This document shows, one piece after another, positions 52,757 through 61,144 of a DNA stretch of 64,000 nucleotides. Source of the stretch: Candidatus Moduliflexus flocculans (lineage in GTDB: Bacteria; Moduliflexota; Moduliflexia; Moduliflexales; Moduliflexaceae). The notes beneath the pieces were generated by a model. It did not search any database, was not told the origin of the DNA, and was given only the letters and a program-made list of their open reading frames with translations. Each line of letters begins with the position of its first letter. Within the stretch, counting starts at the first letter, position 1. Location of the stretch: assembly GCA_000739515.1 (NCBI GenBank), contig DF820456.1, forward strand, positions 797,360-861,359, given 5' to 3'. The position numbers and the translations under genes are program-made.

Positions 52757-53872
52757 TCACTCCATCGGCGCGAATTGCCCTTGTGTTACGGTAAATAAAA
52801 AGGTCTCTCGACAGGCGTCGCCATACTGATCAATCGTAATATCTCCTTGCAAACCATGCAGGACGTTCTGTCTCAAGATTGCCTCTTTGATCTGTTCAGG
52901 CGTTGTCGTCTCGCGCAAGGCTTGTATCAACAATTGCGCGGCGCCATATCCTCCTGCCGCCGCAAAATTGGCTTTGACGCCGAATCGCTGCTCAAATTGG
53001 CGCTGGAATTCGATAAATGCGGGGTGCTTGCTTTGTTCATTATATGTTTGCGGCAAAATGATGCCCTCCACCGATGCGCCGCCTTGTTGGATCAGCACAG
53101 GCGTCATCGCCCATCCACTCGACATGATTGGGCGCGTGATGCCTGTTTTTTTCAACTGCTGGCAGAGCATGGCAGTATCGAGCGCGCCCGCCACAAACAC
53201 GAAGCCATCCGGCAAAGAGGCCGATAATTGGTTCACTAATTTGGAATACGCAACTTCCTGACCAGAGGTAAAGGTGAGGGTTGTGAAAATCGTTCCGCCC
53301 GCCTGTTCGAACGCGACCTGAAAATTGAGATACCACGTTTCGGTAAACGTGCGATTAGAGAGGTCATATACGCCGCTGATACTCTTGATCCCTTGCGCTC
53401 GCGCATATTGGGCGACCTGTTCCGCCTGCACCTTGTCCGGCAGGCCGGTGCGGAAAAAATAATCATCCAGCCCAGTCAGTTCATTCGACGTGCTGGTTGG
53501 GCTGATCATGACGGTTTTCGCCGCATTAATGACTGGCAGCGCCGCCACCGACATGGCGCTGGTCATGTGGCCGATAATGGCGACAACCCCATCATTCAGC
53601 AATTCCTGATCAACTTTTTTCGCGATTTCCGGGTCTTGTTGGTCATCCTTTACGATGAGTTCAACCGGTTTTCCGTGTATCCCGCCTGCTTGATTCACCT
53701 GCTCAACGGCGAGCATCACCCCATTGCGGCCAGCCGTGCCCAAATCCGAAAGGCGTCCGGTCAGGCAGCCGACAAACCCGATTTTGAGCGGACGCTCAGA
53801 ATGGCATCCGTATCCCACAAGGAATCCTGCGATCAAAATGCTGAAGACGAATGATCTGCGATGGCATTTCAT
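52757..53872 (-). CDS. Leu/Ile/Val-type periplasmic binding lipoprotein, kinase-associated
   Basis: This 371-residue protein has a hydrophobic signal and lipobox LVGYGCHS. The mature part is a Peripla_BP_6 (LivJ-like) fold: LKIGFVGCLTGRLSDLGTAG, AVEQVNQAGGIHGKPVELI, KDDQQDPEIAKKVDQEL, AIIGHMTSAMSVAALP and ISPTSTSNELTGLDDYFFR, with the Ser/Thr residues that hold an amino-acid ligand. There are no liv-type permeases or ATPases nearby. The next gene, 6 bases on, is a Cache/PocR kinase. The protein therefore probably senses an amino acid or similar amide for the kinase group instead of importing it. The ATG at 53872 (MKCHRRSF) fits the signal; a longer frame to 53923 is unlikely. Confidence 0.88.
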   Translation of the reverse strand: MKCHRRSFVFSILIAGFLVGYGCHSERPLKIGFVGCLTGRLSDLGTAGRNGVMLAVEQVNQAGGIHGKPVELIVKDDQQDPEIAKKVDQELLNDGVVAIIGHMTSAMSVAALPVINAAKTVMISPTSTSNELTGLDDYFFRTGLPDKVQAEQVAQYARAQGIKSISGVYDLSNRTFTETWYLNFQVAFEQAGGTIFTTLTFTSGQEVAYSKLVNQLSASLPDGFVFVAGALDTAMLCQQLKKTGITRPIMSSGWAMTPVLIQQGGASVEGIILPQTYNEQSKHPAFIEFQRQFEQRFGVKANFAAAGGYGAAQLLIQALRETTTPEQIKEAILRQNVLHGLQGDITIDQYGDACRETFLFTVTQGQFAPME

Positions 53873-53964
53873 TTTTATATCGCAAAGAGTTTCGCGAGAC
53901 CTGAACCGGCGGTCCCACGCCAACTCTTTCCGCCCCCGTGCCAGAATTTACGGTGCCTTGACCG

Positions 53965-54399
53965 CTATCGTTTTAACGCGAGCAGGATGACGCCTGCTCC
54001 GACCAGCAAAATGCCAGACCATTCTCTCGGTGTCGGACGCTCGCCTAAGAAGACAACAGCCATGAGCGCCACCAGAATCACGCTTAATTTATCAACAGGC
54101 GCGACTTTCGAGGCGTCCCCAATTTTCAACGCGCGAAAATAGCAGAGCCACGACGCTCCGGTCGCCAGCCCTGAGAGCGTGAGAAAACCTAATGTTTTGG
54201 GCGAAAGCAAGAACGGATTGCTCCATTTCTGGCGAGCATACACAATCCCAATTAGCACGAGGAGAATGATCACTGTTCGAATGAGTGTCGCAAAATCAGA
54301 ATCAACGCCTTGCAGTCCGATTTTGGCAAAGATCGCCGTTAACGCGGCGAACAGCGCTGAAAGCAACGCCCAATAAAACCAGCTTATTTGAAATGACAT
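53965..54399 (-). CDS. EamA-type small DMT transporter
   Basis: This 144-residue membrane protein has about five helices, equal to one EamA repeat. It begins MSFQISWFYWALLSALFAAL and shows TAIFAKIGLQGVDSDFATLI, GASWLCYFRALKIGDASKV, APVDKLSVILVALMAV and FLGERPTPREWSGILLVGAG. Half-length members of this drug/metabolite transporter superfamily usually work as dimers in export of metabolites or drugs. No good Shine-Dalgarno is visible. It lies upstream of the kinase operon on the same strand with a 92-base gap, so a shared transcript is possible. Confidence 0.85.
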   Translation of the reverse strand: MSFQISWFYWALLSALFAALTAIFAKIGLQGVDSDFATLIRTVIILLVLIGIVYARQKWSNPFLLSPKTLGFLTLSGLATGASWLCYFRALKIGDASKVAPVDKLSVILVALMAVVFLGERPTPREWSGILLVGAGVILLALKR

Positions 54400-54926
54400 G
54401 ATCAAATGGCGCGAAATTGACAGGCAATGCCGGAAAATTGCTTTTTACCGGCAGTTGCTTGCCCATCAGCGCTATGAGTTGTGAAATGTGGTCATTATTT
54501 CGGAACGCCAACACCTGCCTTGACAACGCGGAGAAATCGCGTCGAGCCTGTCGGTCGGACGGCTAACGCAAGCGTTGGCCGTCAAATCAAGATTTGACAC
54601 TCCAGACGTTTAACCCAGCGTCTTATCATACCCTGAATCAGACGAATAGAGAAATATCCGTCATTATGACTAAACGTCCGCCCAAAGAGAAATCGCGTCA
54701 AGAAAAGAATTGATGAGATATTGAGATTGAAGAAAATACGCTAAAAACGGTGTCATGGCCATGCGTTCGGAGGGGGAGATGGTCGAATAGAGCGGCATTT
54801 CTGGAATATGCCTGCGCAACATCAGGGAGCATTCTCTGGATATTGCCTGTGTTCAACAGAATGCGTCAGTAATTTTGGCCAAAAGTTCTTGACAGAATCG
54901 CGTCACCATTGGAAGAGCATTTTTTC
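54400..54926. other. intergenic region without recognised gene
   Basis: The 527 bases between divergent EamA and CDF genes hold a GCGTTGGC / GCCAACAC and GGCTAACGCAAGCGTTGGCC hairpin near 54508-54590, related to the CCAACGCTTGCTTT stretch near 42500, and no open frame I can support. Both promoters must lie here. Confidence 0.5.
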
Positions 54927-55820
54927 ATGGAAAACATCGAACGAGAACGGCAAAGCATTCTTGCGATTAACATCGGATTGGGAGCGAATATCATCTTAGC
55001 AGCTCTTAAAACCACGATTGGTATTATCGGCCATAGCCCTGCGCTATTGGCTGATGGCATCAACTCAACCTCGGATGTTGCATATTATATAGTCGTGCGC
55101 ATTTTTGTCGGGTTGGCGCGGCGACCGGCGGACGATGAACATCCTTACGGCCATCGGCAATTGGAGAGCATTGCCGCGTTAGTTGTCGGCGCATTTGTCA
55201 TGACGACAGCCGTCTCGATTTTTTGGGCTGCTGTGAATCAAGTCTATGAATTATGGTCTGGACACGGCGACTATACCGGGGCATCGAGCGGGACATTGAT
55301 TGTCGCGCTGTTGACGATTTTCGTGAAAATTCTGCTCACCATCATCACGCAACGGATCGGGCAGCAAACCCAAAATGCCGCGATTACTGCGTTAGCATAC
55401 GATCATCGCAATGATATTTTCGCGTCCGCTGCTGCCAGCGTTGGCATTTTTTTTGGACGGATGGGATTTCTCTGGGTCGATCCATTCGCCGGAGCCATCG
55501 TGGCATTAGTGATTCTGAACACAGGTTTAAAGATTTTGCGGGAATCTTCCGACGATCTGATGGATACCGTTCCAGGCAAAGAACTGGAAGCGCAAGTGCG
55601 GAACGTGCTTGGCAAGATCGTGGGAATCCAGGAGATTGAAGAAACGCAAGCGCATCGCTTCGGGCCATATTTTGTCATAAATATTACTATCGGGATTGAT
55701 GGAGCGCTGACGGTTGCTGAAGGAGATCATATCGCCACGCACGTCGAACAAGCGTTGCTGCGGGAGATTGATCTGCTTCAGCGCGTGCATGTTCATTATC
55801 ATCCGGCGCGTCACGCCTGA
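54927..55820 (+). CDS. cation diffusion facilitator (CDF) metal transporter
   Basis: This 297-residue inner-membrane exporter of divalent metals (Zn, Fe or Mn) uses the proton gradient. Six membrane helices are followed by a cytosolic metal-sensing domain. Metal-site residues are in helix 2 (LLADGINSTSD, Asp and Asp) and helix 5 (YDHRNDIFASAA, His and Asp). The DEHPYGHRQLES loop is a strong family signature. The cytosolic part ends IGIDGALTVAEGDHIATHVE. The ATG at 54927 follows GGAAGAG by 9 bases; a TTG at 54909 is less likely. The helix 2 motif has Asn where many members have His, so metal choice cannot be read from it. Confidence 0.9.
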   Translation: MENIERERQSILAINIGLGANIILAALKTTIGIIGHSPALLADGINSTSDVAYYIVVRIFVGLARRPADDEHPYGHRQLESIAALVVGAFVMTTAVSIFWAAVNQVYELWSGHGDYTGASSGTLIVALLTIFVKILLTIITQRIGQQTQNAAITALAYDHRNDIFASAAASVGIFFGRMGFLWVDPFAGAIVALVILNTGLKILRESSDDLMDTVPGKELEAQVRNVLGKIVGIQEIEETQAHRFGPYFVINITIGIDGALTVAEGDHIATHVEQALLREIDLLQRVHVHYHPARHA

Positions 55821-55848
55821 TGCGCTCAACCCCATTTAGCAGACATGT

Positions 55849-57060
55849 ATGAAGATGTCAGGAACGGGTCGAAGAAACGCCTCGAATAACAGAGTCTGGA
55901 TGCTTCTTCTCGGCGGATGGCTGATTGCTGGAGGCGAACGGCTCGCCGCCGATGAGGTTGACGCCATACGATACGAAGTCGCAATCGAAACGCGCATCGT
56001 CTCTGAAGAGCATACCCAGAAAAATTACACGGTCGTTGGGGTCGCGTCCCCTGGTATTCAAGCGAAACGCGAGCGTGATTACTCCGACATCAATGGTGAT
56101 TTTTCCTTCTTTTTCACGCCGATTGTTGACGATCCGTTGATCCCAATCGCATTGCGGCGTTTTTACGCCCATTCCAGCACCCTGCATTTTTCAGGAACCA
56201 TTGAACCTGAACATACCACCTCTTATACATTTATCAATCCAGACATTCATTATCAAACCTCTTCGAACGATGACGAGCAATTGCGGCAGGCTGGCGTTGA
56301 TGGCGTGTTTTATCTCTTTCCCAATACCGGCGTGCGGCTGCGCGCCGCGTCTGCCAAAGATGAACAGGTGTCGTTCGAAACCTCTCCCTCGGTTGACGTG
56401 CAAAGTCGGAATGAGATCAATGAAATTCGGCGTAATTATGGTCTCGGAATCATCCAGTATTTGTCCGACAATCTGGCGTTGGCGGTAGATTATACCTACA
56501 ATGACGGCGAACTTCGTTCGCTGGAAAAAAGCTGGCAGGATAACCCGCTGATTTTCAGCGAAGTTGCGCGAACCACCAACACGACAGGACATTTGTTTTC
56601 ATGCAAAGGAGAATACGTCTGGCAAAAACACCTCGGATTGCAATTGACGTATGAGTATCTCACGTATGAAAGCAATTCTGACGTGCAGATCGTGCACCTG
56701 CAAAATTTCGCCGGAGAGAATTCAACCTTTGGCGATGACGGCGCTCAACACACGATCATGCCGATAGTGCGCCTGTATCTCGGCGAAAAATTTACGGCGC
56801 ACGGCGGTGGAGGCATTACCTGGACGACCATTACCAGGACGTATGATAATGCCACTGATATTGAATATGAATGGCATTGGTGGCAGGCGCATGGCGGTGT
56901 CTCGTACTATTTCACTCGTCATTTCGGCGTGCAGGCGAGTTATCAATATCGAGCGCGCGATGGCGAAGTCAGCATGCGGAGCGACAACGCCACGCGTTCC
57001 ACATTTGATGTGAATTCAGCGATACAGGGAATTCAAGTTGGTATAACAGGGCGTTTTTAA
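55849..57060 (+). CDS. outer-membrane beta-barrel protein
   Basis: This 403-residue protein has an N-terminal hydrophobic signal (VWMLLLGGWLIAGG, cleavage near LAADE). It is composed of amphipathic strands with Tyr/Thr-rich turns, such as YGLGIIQYLSDNLALAVDY, GLQLTYEYLTYE and FGVQASYQYRARDG, and ends VGITGRF with the terminal Phe needed for barrel insertion. I do not recognise a named family. The start may be 55849 or the second Met at 55855, and ribosome binding is weak. It follows the CDF gene by 28 bases on the same strand, so they may be co-transcribed. Confidence 0.7.
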   Translation: MKMSGTGRRNASNNRVWMLLLGGWLIAGGERLAADEVDAIRYEVAIETRIVSEEHTQKNYTVVGVASPGIQAKRERDYSDINGDFSFFFTPIVDDPLIPIALRRFYAHSSTLHFSGTIEPEHTTSYTFINPDIHYQTSSNDDEQLRQAGVDGVFYLFPNTGVRLRAASAKDEQVSFETSPSVDVQSRNEINEIRRNYGLGIIQYLSDNLALAVDYTYNDGELRSLEKSWQDNPLIFSEVARTTNTTGHLFSCKGEYVWQKHLGLQLTYEYLTYESNSDVQIVHLQNFAGENSTFGDDGAQHTIMPIVRLYLGEKFTAHGGGGITWTTITRTYDNATDIEYEWHWWQAHGGVSYYFTRHFGVQASYQYRARDGEVSMRSDNATRSTFDVNSAIQGIQVGITGRF

Positions 57061-57157
57061 CAATTAATGCATTCTGTGATCGGCGTTTTATCTGGTCATA
57101 CGGCTGGAAGCGCTGACATCAGGGAACGAAAGGAACTACGCGCTAAGGAACAGGAGT

Positions 57158-57526
57158 ATGAAACGTTTAGAACTGGATGAACGTCGAGAAAAACGGATAG
57201 ACACAGAGATTCTTGCCGACGCGTTTGATGAGCAAGAACGAGCGATGGGATGGTATTATTATTTAGCAAACACATTAGTATTTCCCTTTACAGCCAACTG
57301 TCTGCACTCCTGGCATAAATCGCCGCTGGCTGAAAACGACCAGGTCGAGGTGATCGGCATGGCCCCTGAGAACAAATGCTTACGAGAAATTTTTGTGGAA
57401 GCGGACTGGAACGGCAAAACCATTACAGCGCCCTTAGCGCAATTGCGCGGCGTTGATGTGGATGAGGCCGCGCAGCAGGCGTTAGACGACTGGCATTACT
57501 GGGTCGGACGCGGCTACGGATTTTAA
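57158..57526 (+). CDS. CcbP-like (Calci_bind_CcbP) small protein
   Basis: This 122-residue cytosolic acidic protein resembles the family of the cyanobacterial calcium-binding protein CcbP: GWYYYLANTLVFPFTANC, SPLAENDQVEVIGMAPENKC, FVEADWNGKTITAPLAQL and the very characteristic end DDWHYWVGRGYGF. In Anabaena CcbP buffers calcium; whether this homologue binds calcium is not known. Two Cys residues (near 48 and 74) are conserved-looking. A purine stretch AAGGAACAGGAG precedes the ATG. It stands alone, with a hairpin after it and convergent hflX. Confidence 0.72.
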   Translation: MKRLELDERREKRIDTEILADAFDEQERAMGWYYYLANTLVFPFTANCLHSWHKSPLAENDQVEVIGMAPENKCLREIFVEADWNGKTITAPLAQLRGVDVDEAAQQALDDWHYWVGRGYGF

Positions 57527-57538
57527 TGAAGAAACGAT

Positions 57539-57567
57539 ACCTCACAGGTTGTTGAAACCTGTGAGGT
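57539..57567. terminator. hairpin between convergent CcbP-like gene and hflX, CCTCACAGGT family
   Basis: ACCTCACAGGTT and AACCTGTGAGGT are perfect 12-base arms with a 5-base loop; GTGTTTT follows. It sits between two convergent stops (57526 and 57573) and probably terminates both. Confidence 0.7.
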
Positions 57568-57572
57568 GTGTT

Positions 57573-59372
57573 TTAGGCGGGAACAACCGAATTTTCCTGC
57601 CGGAGGTCTGTTTTTAACTGCGGATATTTGTCCTGCGATGGATAGAGCCGCAAAATCTCGTCCTGCACGCGCAACACTAACTTTCGCAGCGACGGGCGCT
57701 GAATGGCGGAAATCGAAACCCCGTCATAGCGAGCGCAGACCGTTTCCGTGAAGCGCGGCTCAACTAAATCTTCTTTGTTGAACACCATCAACTGCGGAAT
57801 CTCCTGCAATTCCAATTCTTCCAGAATCGTCTGCACCGCCGCGATCTGCTCCTCGAATTCAGGATTGCTGATGTCCACGACATGCAGCAGCAAATCGGCG
57901 TCTTCCAATTCTTCCAGCGTTGCCCGGAATGCCTCGATTAAATCTTTGGGCAAATCCCGCAAAAAGCCAACCGTATCCGTGATAATCACTTCAATGTCTT
58001 TGGGAAAGCGCAGGCGGCGGCTTGTCGGGTCGAGCGTCGCGAACATCTGATTTTTGACCTCAACCTCGCTATGCGTCAGCGCGTTCAGCAGCGTGGATTT
58101 CCCGGCGTTGGTATAGCCGACAATTGAGATGATCGGCACATCGTTGCGCTGGCGTTTAGCGCGGCGCTGATGGCGGCCTTTGCGCAGATGCTCAAGCTCT
58201 TTTTCCAAATTCCGAATCCGGTCGCGGGCGCGGCGGCGATCAATCTCCAATTTCGTTTCGCCCGGGCCGCGCGCGCCGATGCCGCCGGTGATCCTGGAAA
58301 GCGCGTCATCCCGCGTGCCGAGGCGCGGCAGTTGATATTTCAACTGCGCCAATTCCACCTGCAATTTTCCGACGCGGCTGTGCGCCCGCTGCGCGAAAAT
58401 ATCGAGAATCAACTGCGTCCGGTCAATGATTTTCAGTTCCGTCACCTCGCTGATCATCTTATTCTGCGCGGGCGTCAGGTCATGGTCGAAAATCAGCATA
58501 TCCGCGCCGAGTTGAAAGCAGCGGATAATTAATTCGTCTAATTTTCCCTTGCCAATCATGAATTTCGGGTCAATTTTCGGGCGATGCTGCAAGACCGAAT
58601 CCATCACGATCAATCCGGCGGAGTCCGCCAATTCGCGCAATTCTCGCAGCGATTCTTCCGCCAATGCGCGTTGGCCGTTCGACACGCCGACCAACACGGC
58701 GCGTTCGCGGGAATCATCCACTTCGCGCCCTTCCCGCCCGCGCTGAAATTCCTCTTCAAGGGCATGAATAAATTCATCAAACTGCATCTCGACCTGCCCC
58801 GGATAGATCGGCGCAAGCACTTCCCAGCGCTTTTGATCAGGGTTTTCCGGCACAAGATGCGCAAAATAGTATTTGGCCGGGAGGCCATATTGATTGACCG
58901 CAATCGCGCCGACTAAATCGAACCGCAGCAAGGCGAGATCGGTCAAATCCTCCTGACTGAGCGGCGTATCCGCCAAATGTGTATGCAGATAGCGCAGGCC
59001 ACGCAAGCGCAAATAGCCAGCGCGGAAACGGCCTAACGGCGGAATTTCGATTTGCCGGTGGTCGCCGATAATGACGTCTTCCACCGCGCCTTTCCGATTG
59101 ACAAGCACGCCGATCTGTCGCGCAATTTCAGCGGAAAGCTCAGTGAGATAATTCGCAAGTTCCTGCGTAATCACCTGATCGGTGGGGATTTTTCTGCGGT
59201 AAATCCGTTCAAGACGGTCAAGCTGATTCGGTTTCAGCCCGGTAAGGTTTCCATGAATTTTTCGAATAGGAGGAGGAATTGCCACGAATTGCACGAATAA
59301 CCACGAATGCTTTTGAATCGTACATTCGTGGTTATTCGTGCAATTCGTGGCAACTTTAACGTTGTTCGACAA
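57573..59372 (-). CDS. hflX: ribosome-associated GTPase HflX (start uncertain)
   Basis: This GTPase binds and rescues or splits ribosomes under stress. The HflX-specific N-terminal domain contains KIHGNLTGLKPNQLDRLERI, a long insert, MIGKGKLDEL and FDHDLTPAQNKMI, then the GTPase domain with GYTNAGKST (G1), ITDTVGF (G3) and VFNKEDL (G4). The visible frame opens with a TTG at 59372 and first passes through the inverted repeat at 59281-59350, which is unlikely to be coding. Family members start just before the KIHGNLTG segment, near 59265-59285, where only GTG or ATT codons are found (GTG at 59285). The repeat may have displaced the original start. Length from 59285 would be about 570 residues. 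Confidence 0.9.
   Translation of the reverse strand: MSNNVKVATNCTNNHECTIQKHSWLFVQFVAIPPPIRKIHGNLTGLKPNQLDRLERIYRRKIPTDQVITQELANYLTELSAEIARQIGVLVNRKGAVEDVIIGDHRQIEIPPLGRFRAGYLRLRGLRYLHTHLADTPLSQEDLTDLALLRFDLVGAIAVNQYGLPAKYYFAHLVPENPDQKRWEVLAPIYPGQVEMQFDEFIHALEEEFQRGREGREVDDSRERAVLVGVSNGQRALAEESLRELRELADSAGLIVMDSVLQHRPKIDPKFMIGKGKLDELIIRCFQLGADMLIFDHDLTPAQNKMISEVTELKIIDRTQLILDIFAQRAHSRVGKLQVELAQLKYQLPRLGTRDDALSRITGGIGARGPGETKLEIDRRRARDRIRNLEKELEHLRKGRHQRRAKRQRNDVPIISIVGYTNAGKSTLLNALTHSEVEVKNQMFATLDPTSRRLRFPKDIEVIITDTVGFLRDLPKDLIEAFRATLEELEDADLLLHVVDISNPEFEEQIAAVQTILEELELQEIPQLMVFNKEDLVEPRFTETVCARYDGVSISAIQRPSLRKLVLRVQDEILRLYPSQDKYPQLKTDLRQENSVVPA
59281..59350. repeat. inverted repeat at the start of hflX (CACGAATTGCACGAATAA family)
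   Basis: CCACGAATTGCACGAATAAC and its complement GTTATTCGTGCAATTCGTGG form a near-perfect hairpin with ACGAATG/CATTCGT extensions. It lies within the in-frame 5' extension of hflX and just beyond the stop of the upstream gene. Confidence 0.75.
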
Positions 59373-60033
59373 TTTCTAATGTCTGGCGCAGCTTGACGAT
59401 GCAATTTGGCGGCACGTAGCCGGAAGCAGTCGCGTTTGGATACACAAGGCTGCCGCGCCCGATCAGCGTGCCGGGGTTCAGCACGGAATTGCAGCCGGTC
59501 TGCGCGTAATCGCCGAGAATTGCGCCGAATTTCCGCAGCCCGCTGTCATACACAATTTCCCCGATTTTGACCGAGACATTCCCTTTGATCATTTTCAGAT
59601 TCGAAAGCTTTGTCCCTGCGCCAAGGTTCACCTTTTTGCCAAGAATGCTGTCGCCGACATAGTTAAAATGCGGCGCGCCGCTCTGATTCAGCAGCACGGC
59701 GCTCTTTAGTTCCGACGTGTGGCCGATAACGCAATTGTTTCCGGTAAGGACATTCCCGCGAATATATGCCCCTTGCCGCACGACCGTATTGTCGCCGATA
59801 ATCGTCGGCCCGGCGATATACGCGCCTGGTTCGACGACCACGCCCTTGCCAATATAAATTCGATTATCCGCTAAAAATGCGCCGTTCATCACTGTGCCGT
59901 GAATGCCCGGCTGCAAACGAGATGCGATATAATCCGGCAGGCGTTTCAGCGCGTCCCAGACATATTCGAGGCCGGTAAACAAATCGCCATGCTCGAAATC
60001 GGTCAAATCAAAAAAATCTGCTGGTGTTAGCAT
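59356..60033 (-). CDS. left-handed beta-helix (GlmU C-terminal-like) transferase
   Basis: This 225-residue protein is built of hexapeptide repeats (NRIYIGKGVVVEPGAYIAG, GPTIIGDNTVVRQGAYIRG, IGHTSELKSAVLL, LGAGTKLSNLK), which form a left-handed parallel beta-helix. It resembles the C-terminal acyltransferase-like half of GlmU and sugar-1-phosphate nucleotidylyltransferases, including GHTSELK and the HFNYVGDSILG loop, but it lacks the nucleotidyltransferase domain. An N-terminal helix region (about 1-40) precedes the helix. It is a trimer by analogy. The acyl acceptor is unknown; an envelope sugar is likely. It lies just upstream of hflX. Confidence 0.8.
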   Translation of the reverse strand: MLTPADFFDLTDFEHGDLFTGLEYVWDALKRLPDYIASRLQPGIHGTVMNGAFLADNRIYIGKGVVVEPGAYIAGPTIIGDNTVVRQGAYIRGNVLTGNNCVIGHTSELKSAVLLNQSGAPHFNYVGDSILGKKVNLGAGTKLSNLKMIKGNVSVKIGEIVYDSGLRKFGAILGDYAQTGCNSVLNPGTLIGRGSLVYPNATASGYVPPNCIVKLRQTLEIVEQR

Positions 60034-60043
60034 AAACGAATAC

Positions 60044-60074
60044 GGTGTCAGACACGTTCGACGTGCCTGACACC
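60044..60074. repeat. hairpin, TGTCAGACA family
   Basis: GGTGTCAGACACG and CGTGCCTGACACC arms lie between the leftward gene ending at 60084 and the next leftward gene starting at 60033. Terminator-like position, no T-run. Confidence 0.6.
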
Positions 60075-60083
60075 TGTTGTGGA

Positions 60084-60695
60084 TTATTCCTCATTCATAT
60101 ACACCACGCCGCCGGGCGCAGGCTTGTTCGGAAACAAATCTTCGGACACATTTTCGATCTTCACGATTTCCATTGTCCAATCTTTGGTTTCCACCTTCAC
60201 CACGCCTAAAACCGGTGCGTCGGCGCTCAGCCATAATGTCGCGCCATCAGCCGCGACTTCCTGGGCGGTAAACGTCCCGGCTTCGGTCGCTATTTGTGCG
60301 GTTCCGGAGGCCGATTCGGCTTCCGGATTCGGCAGAATTTCCTCTTTGCCCATTTTGGCAAGCGGGAGATCAATCACGCTTTCCGGGTGATCCATGTTTG
60401 CCGGACGATGCATCAGATACCGTTTCGCCGCATGTGTCTTGCGGTCGAGCAGCGTTTGCGTAATTGAAAGCGGGTTCGCCCCCGGCGTCATATACGTCAC
60501 GCGTTGCAGCCAATAGCTGCCACCCTCAGTCGCCGCGATATTATAGCTGGTATAATTGACTAAGTCGCCCGCCGACGAATGCGTCGTCACTTTATAGGTC
60601 ACGGTCGTGCCTGTTTCGCCAAGCGCATAGGCTGACATCGCGAAACCGGCAATACTTGCGAACGCAATCATGATGCTGAACAGTTTCTTTTTCAC
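60084..60695 (-). CDS. exported protein of unknown function
   Basis: The start is read as the GTG at 60695 because AAGGAG lies exactly 8 bases before it; the ATG at 60806 would put 37 odd residues before the signal. The 203-residue product has signal peptide MKKKLFSIMIAFASIAGFAM with likely cleavage after SAYA. The mature part is beta-rich: TTVTYKVTTHSSAGDLVNYT, a central YWLQRVTYMTPGANPLSITQ, and ATLWLSADAPVLGVVKVETK near the end. The pattern recalls periplasmic lipid-carrier-like beta folds, but I recognise no family. Monocistronic by context. Confidence 0.65.
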   Translation of the reverse strand: MKKKLFSIMIAFASIAGFAMSAYALGETGTTVTYKVTTHSSAGDLVNYTSYNIAATEGGSYWLQRVTYMTPGANPLSITQTLLDRKTHAAKRYLMHRPANMDHPESVIDLPLAKMGKEEILPNPEAESASGTAQIATEAGTFTAQEVAADGATLWLSADAPVLGVVKVETKDWTMEIVKIENVSEDLFPNKPAPGGVVYMNEE

Positions 60696-60855
60696 CGACT
60701 TTACTCCTTGAGTTCTTCGAATCTTCTGACCGGCGCTCTTCACGCCAGCAGCGATCATGTTCAAATAATTTCCCGCTATGGGGAGTTGAAACAACATAAC
60801 CCACATACGTTCGCAGGGCGTCGCTTGTCAAGTTCTGAAAAGAGTTTTTTCGATG

Positions 60856-60979
60856 GTAACTATTTACGTACCGCGAACGTCCTCGTTCGCAGGAGGCGTC
60901 TTCGATGCTGCTGAGAGCGTTTAGCGCAGGCAATGTCGGCGAACGGGGACGTTCGCGGTACGTCGTGCCAAATAGTTAC
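60856..60979. mobile_element. 124-bp inverted-repeat element (GTAACTATTT ends)
   Basis: GTAACTATTT at the left and AAATAGTTAC at the right are the perfect outermost arms. Just inside them GTACCGCGAACGTCC pairs with GGACGTTCGCGGTAC, and CGTTCGC with GCGAACG. The interior has no gene. Related pieces lie at 4759-4782 and 42597-42624. It is probably a MITE or similar element. Confidence 0.6.
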
Positions 60980-61144
60980 TTTCGATGAAACGACATCGCG
61001 CAAATTTTCTTCTCCTGATAAAATTCTCTTGACGCTCGCTGATATTCACGGTGAACGCCATTTTATTGAGTTCTTGTCTGGCAGTTGACACGAAAAAGGA
61101 GTGGAAAAGCTTGCTTTTGCACTCATAAAATTGGCGTGAATACG

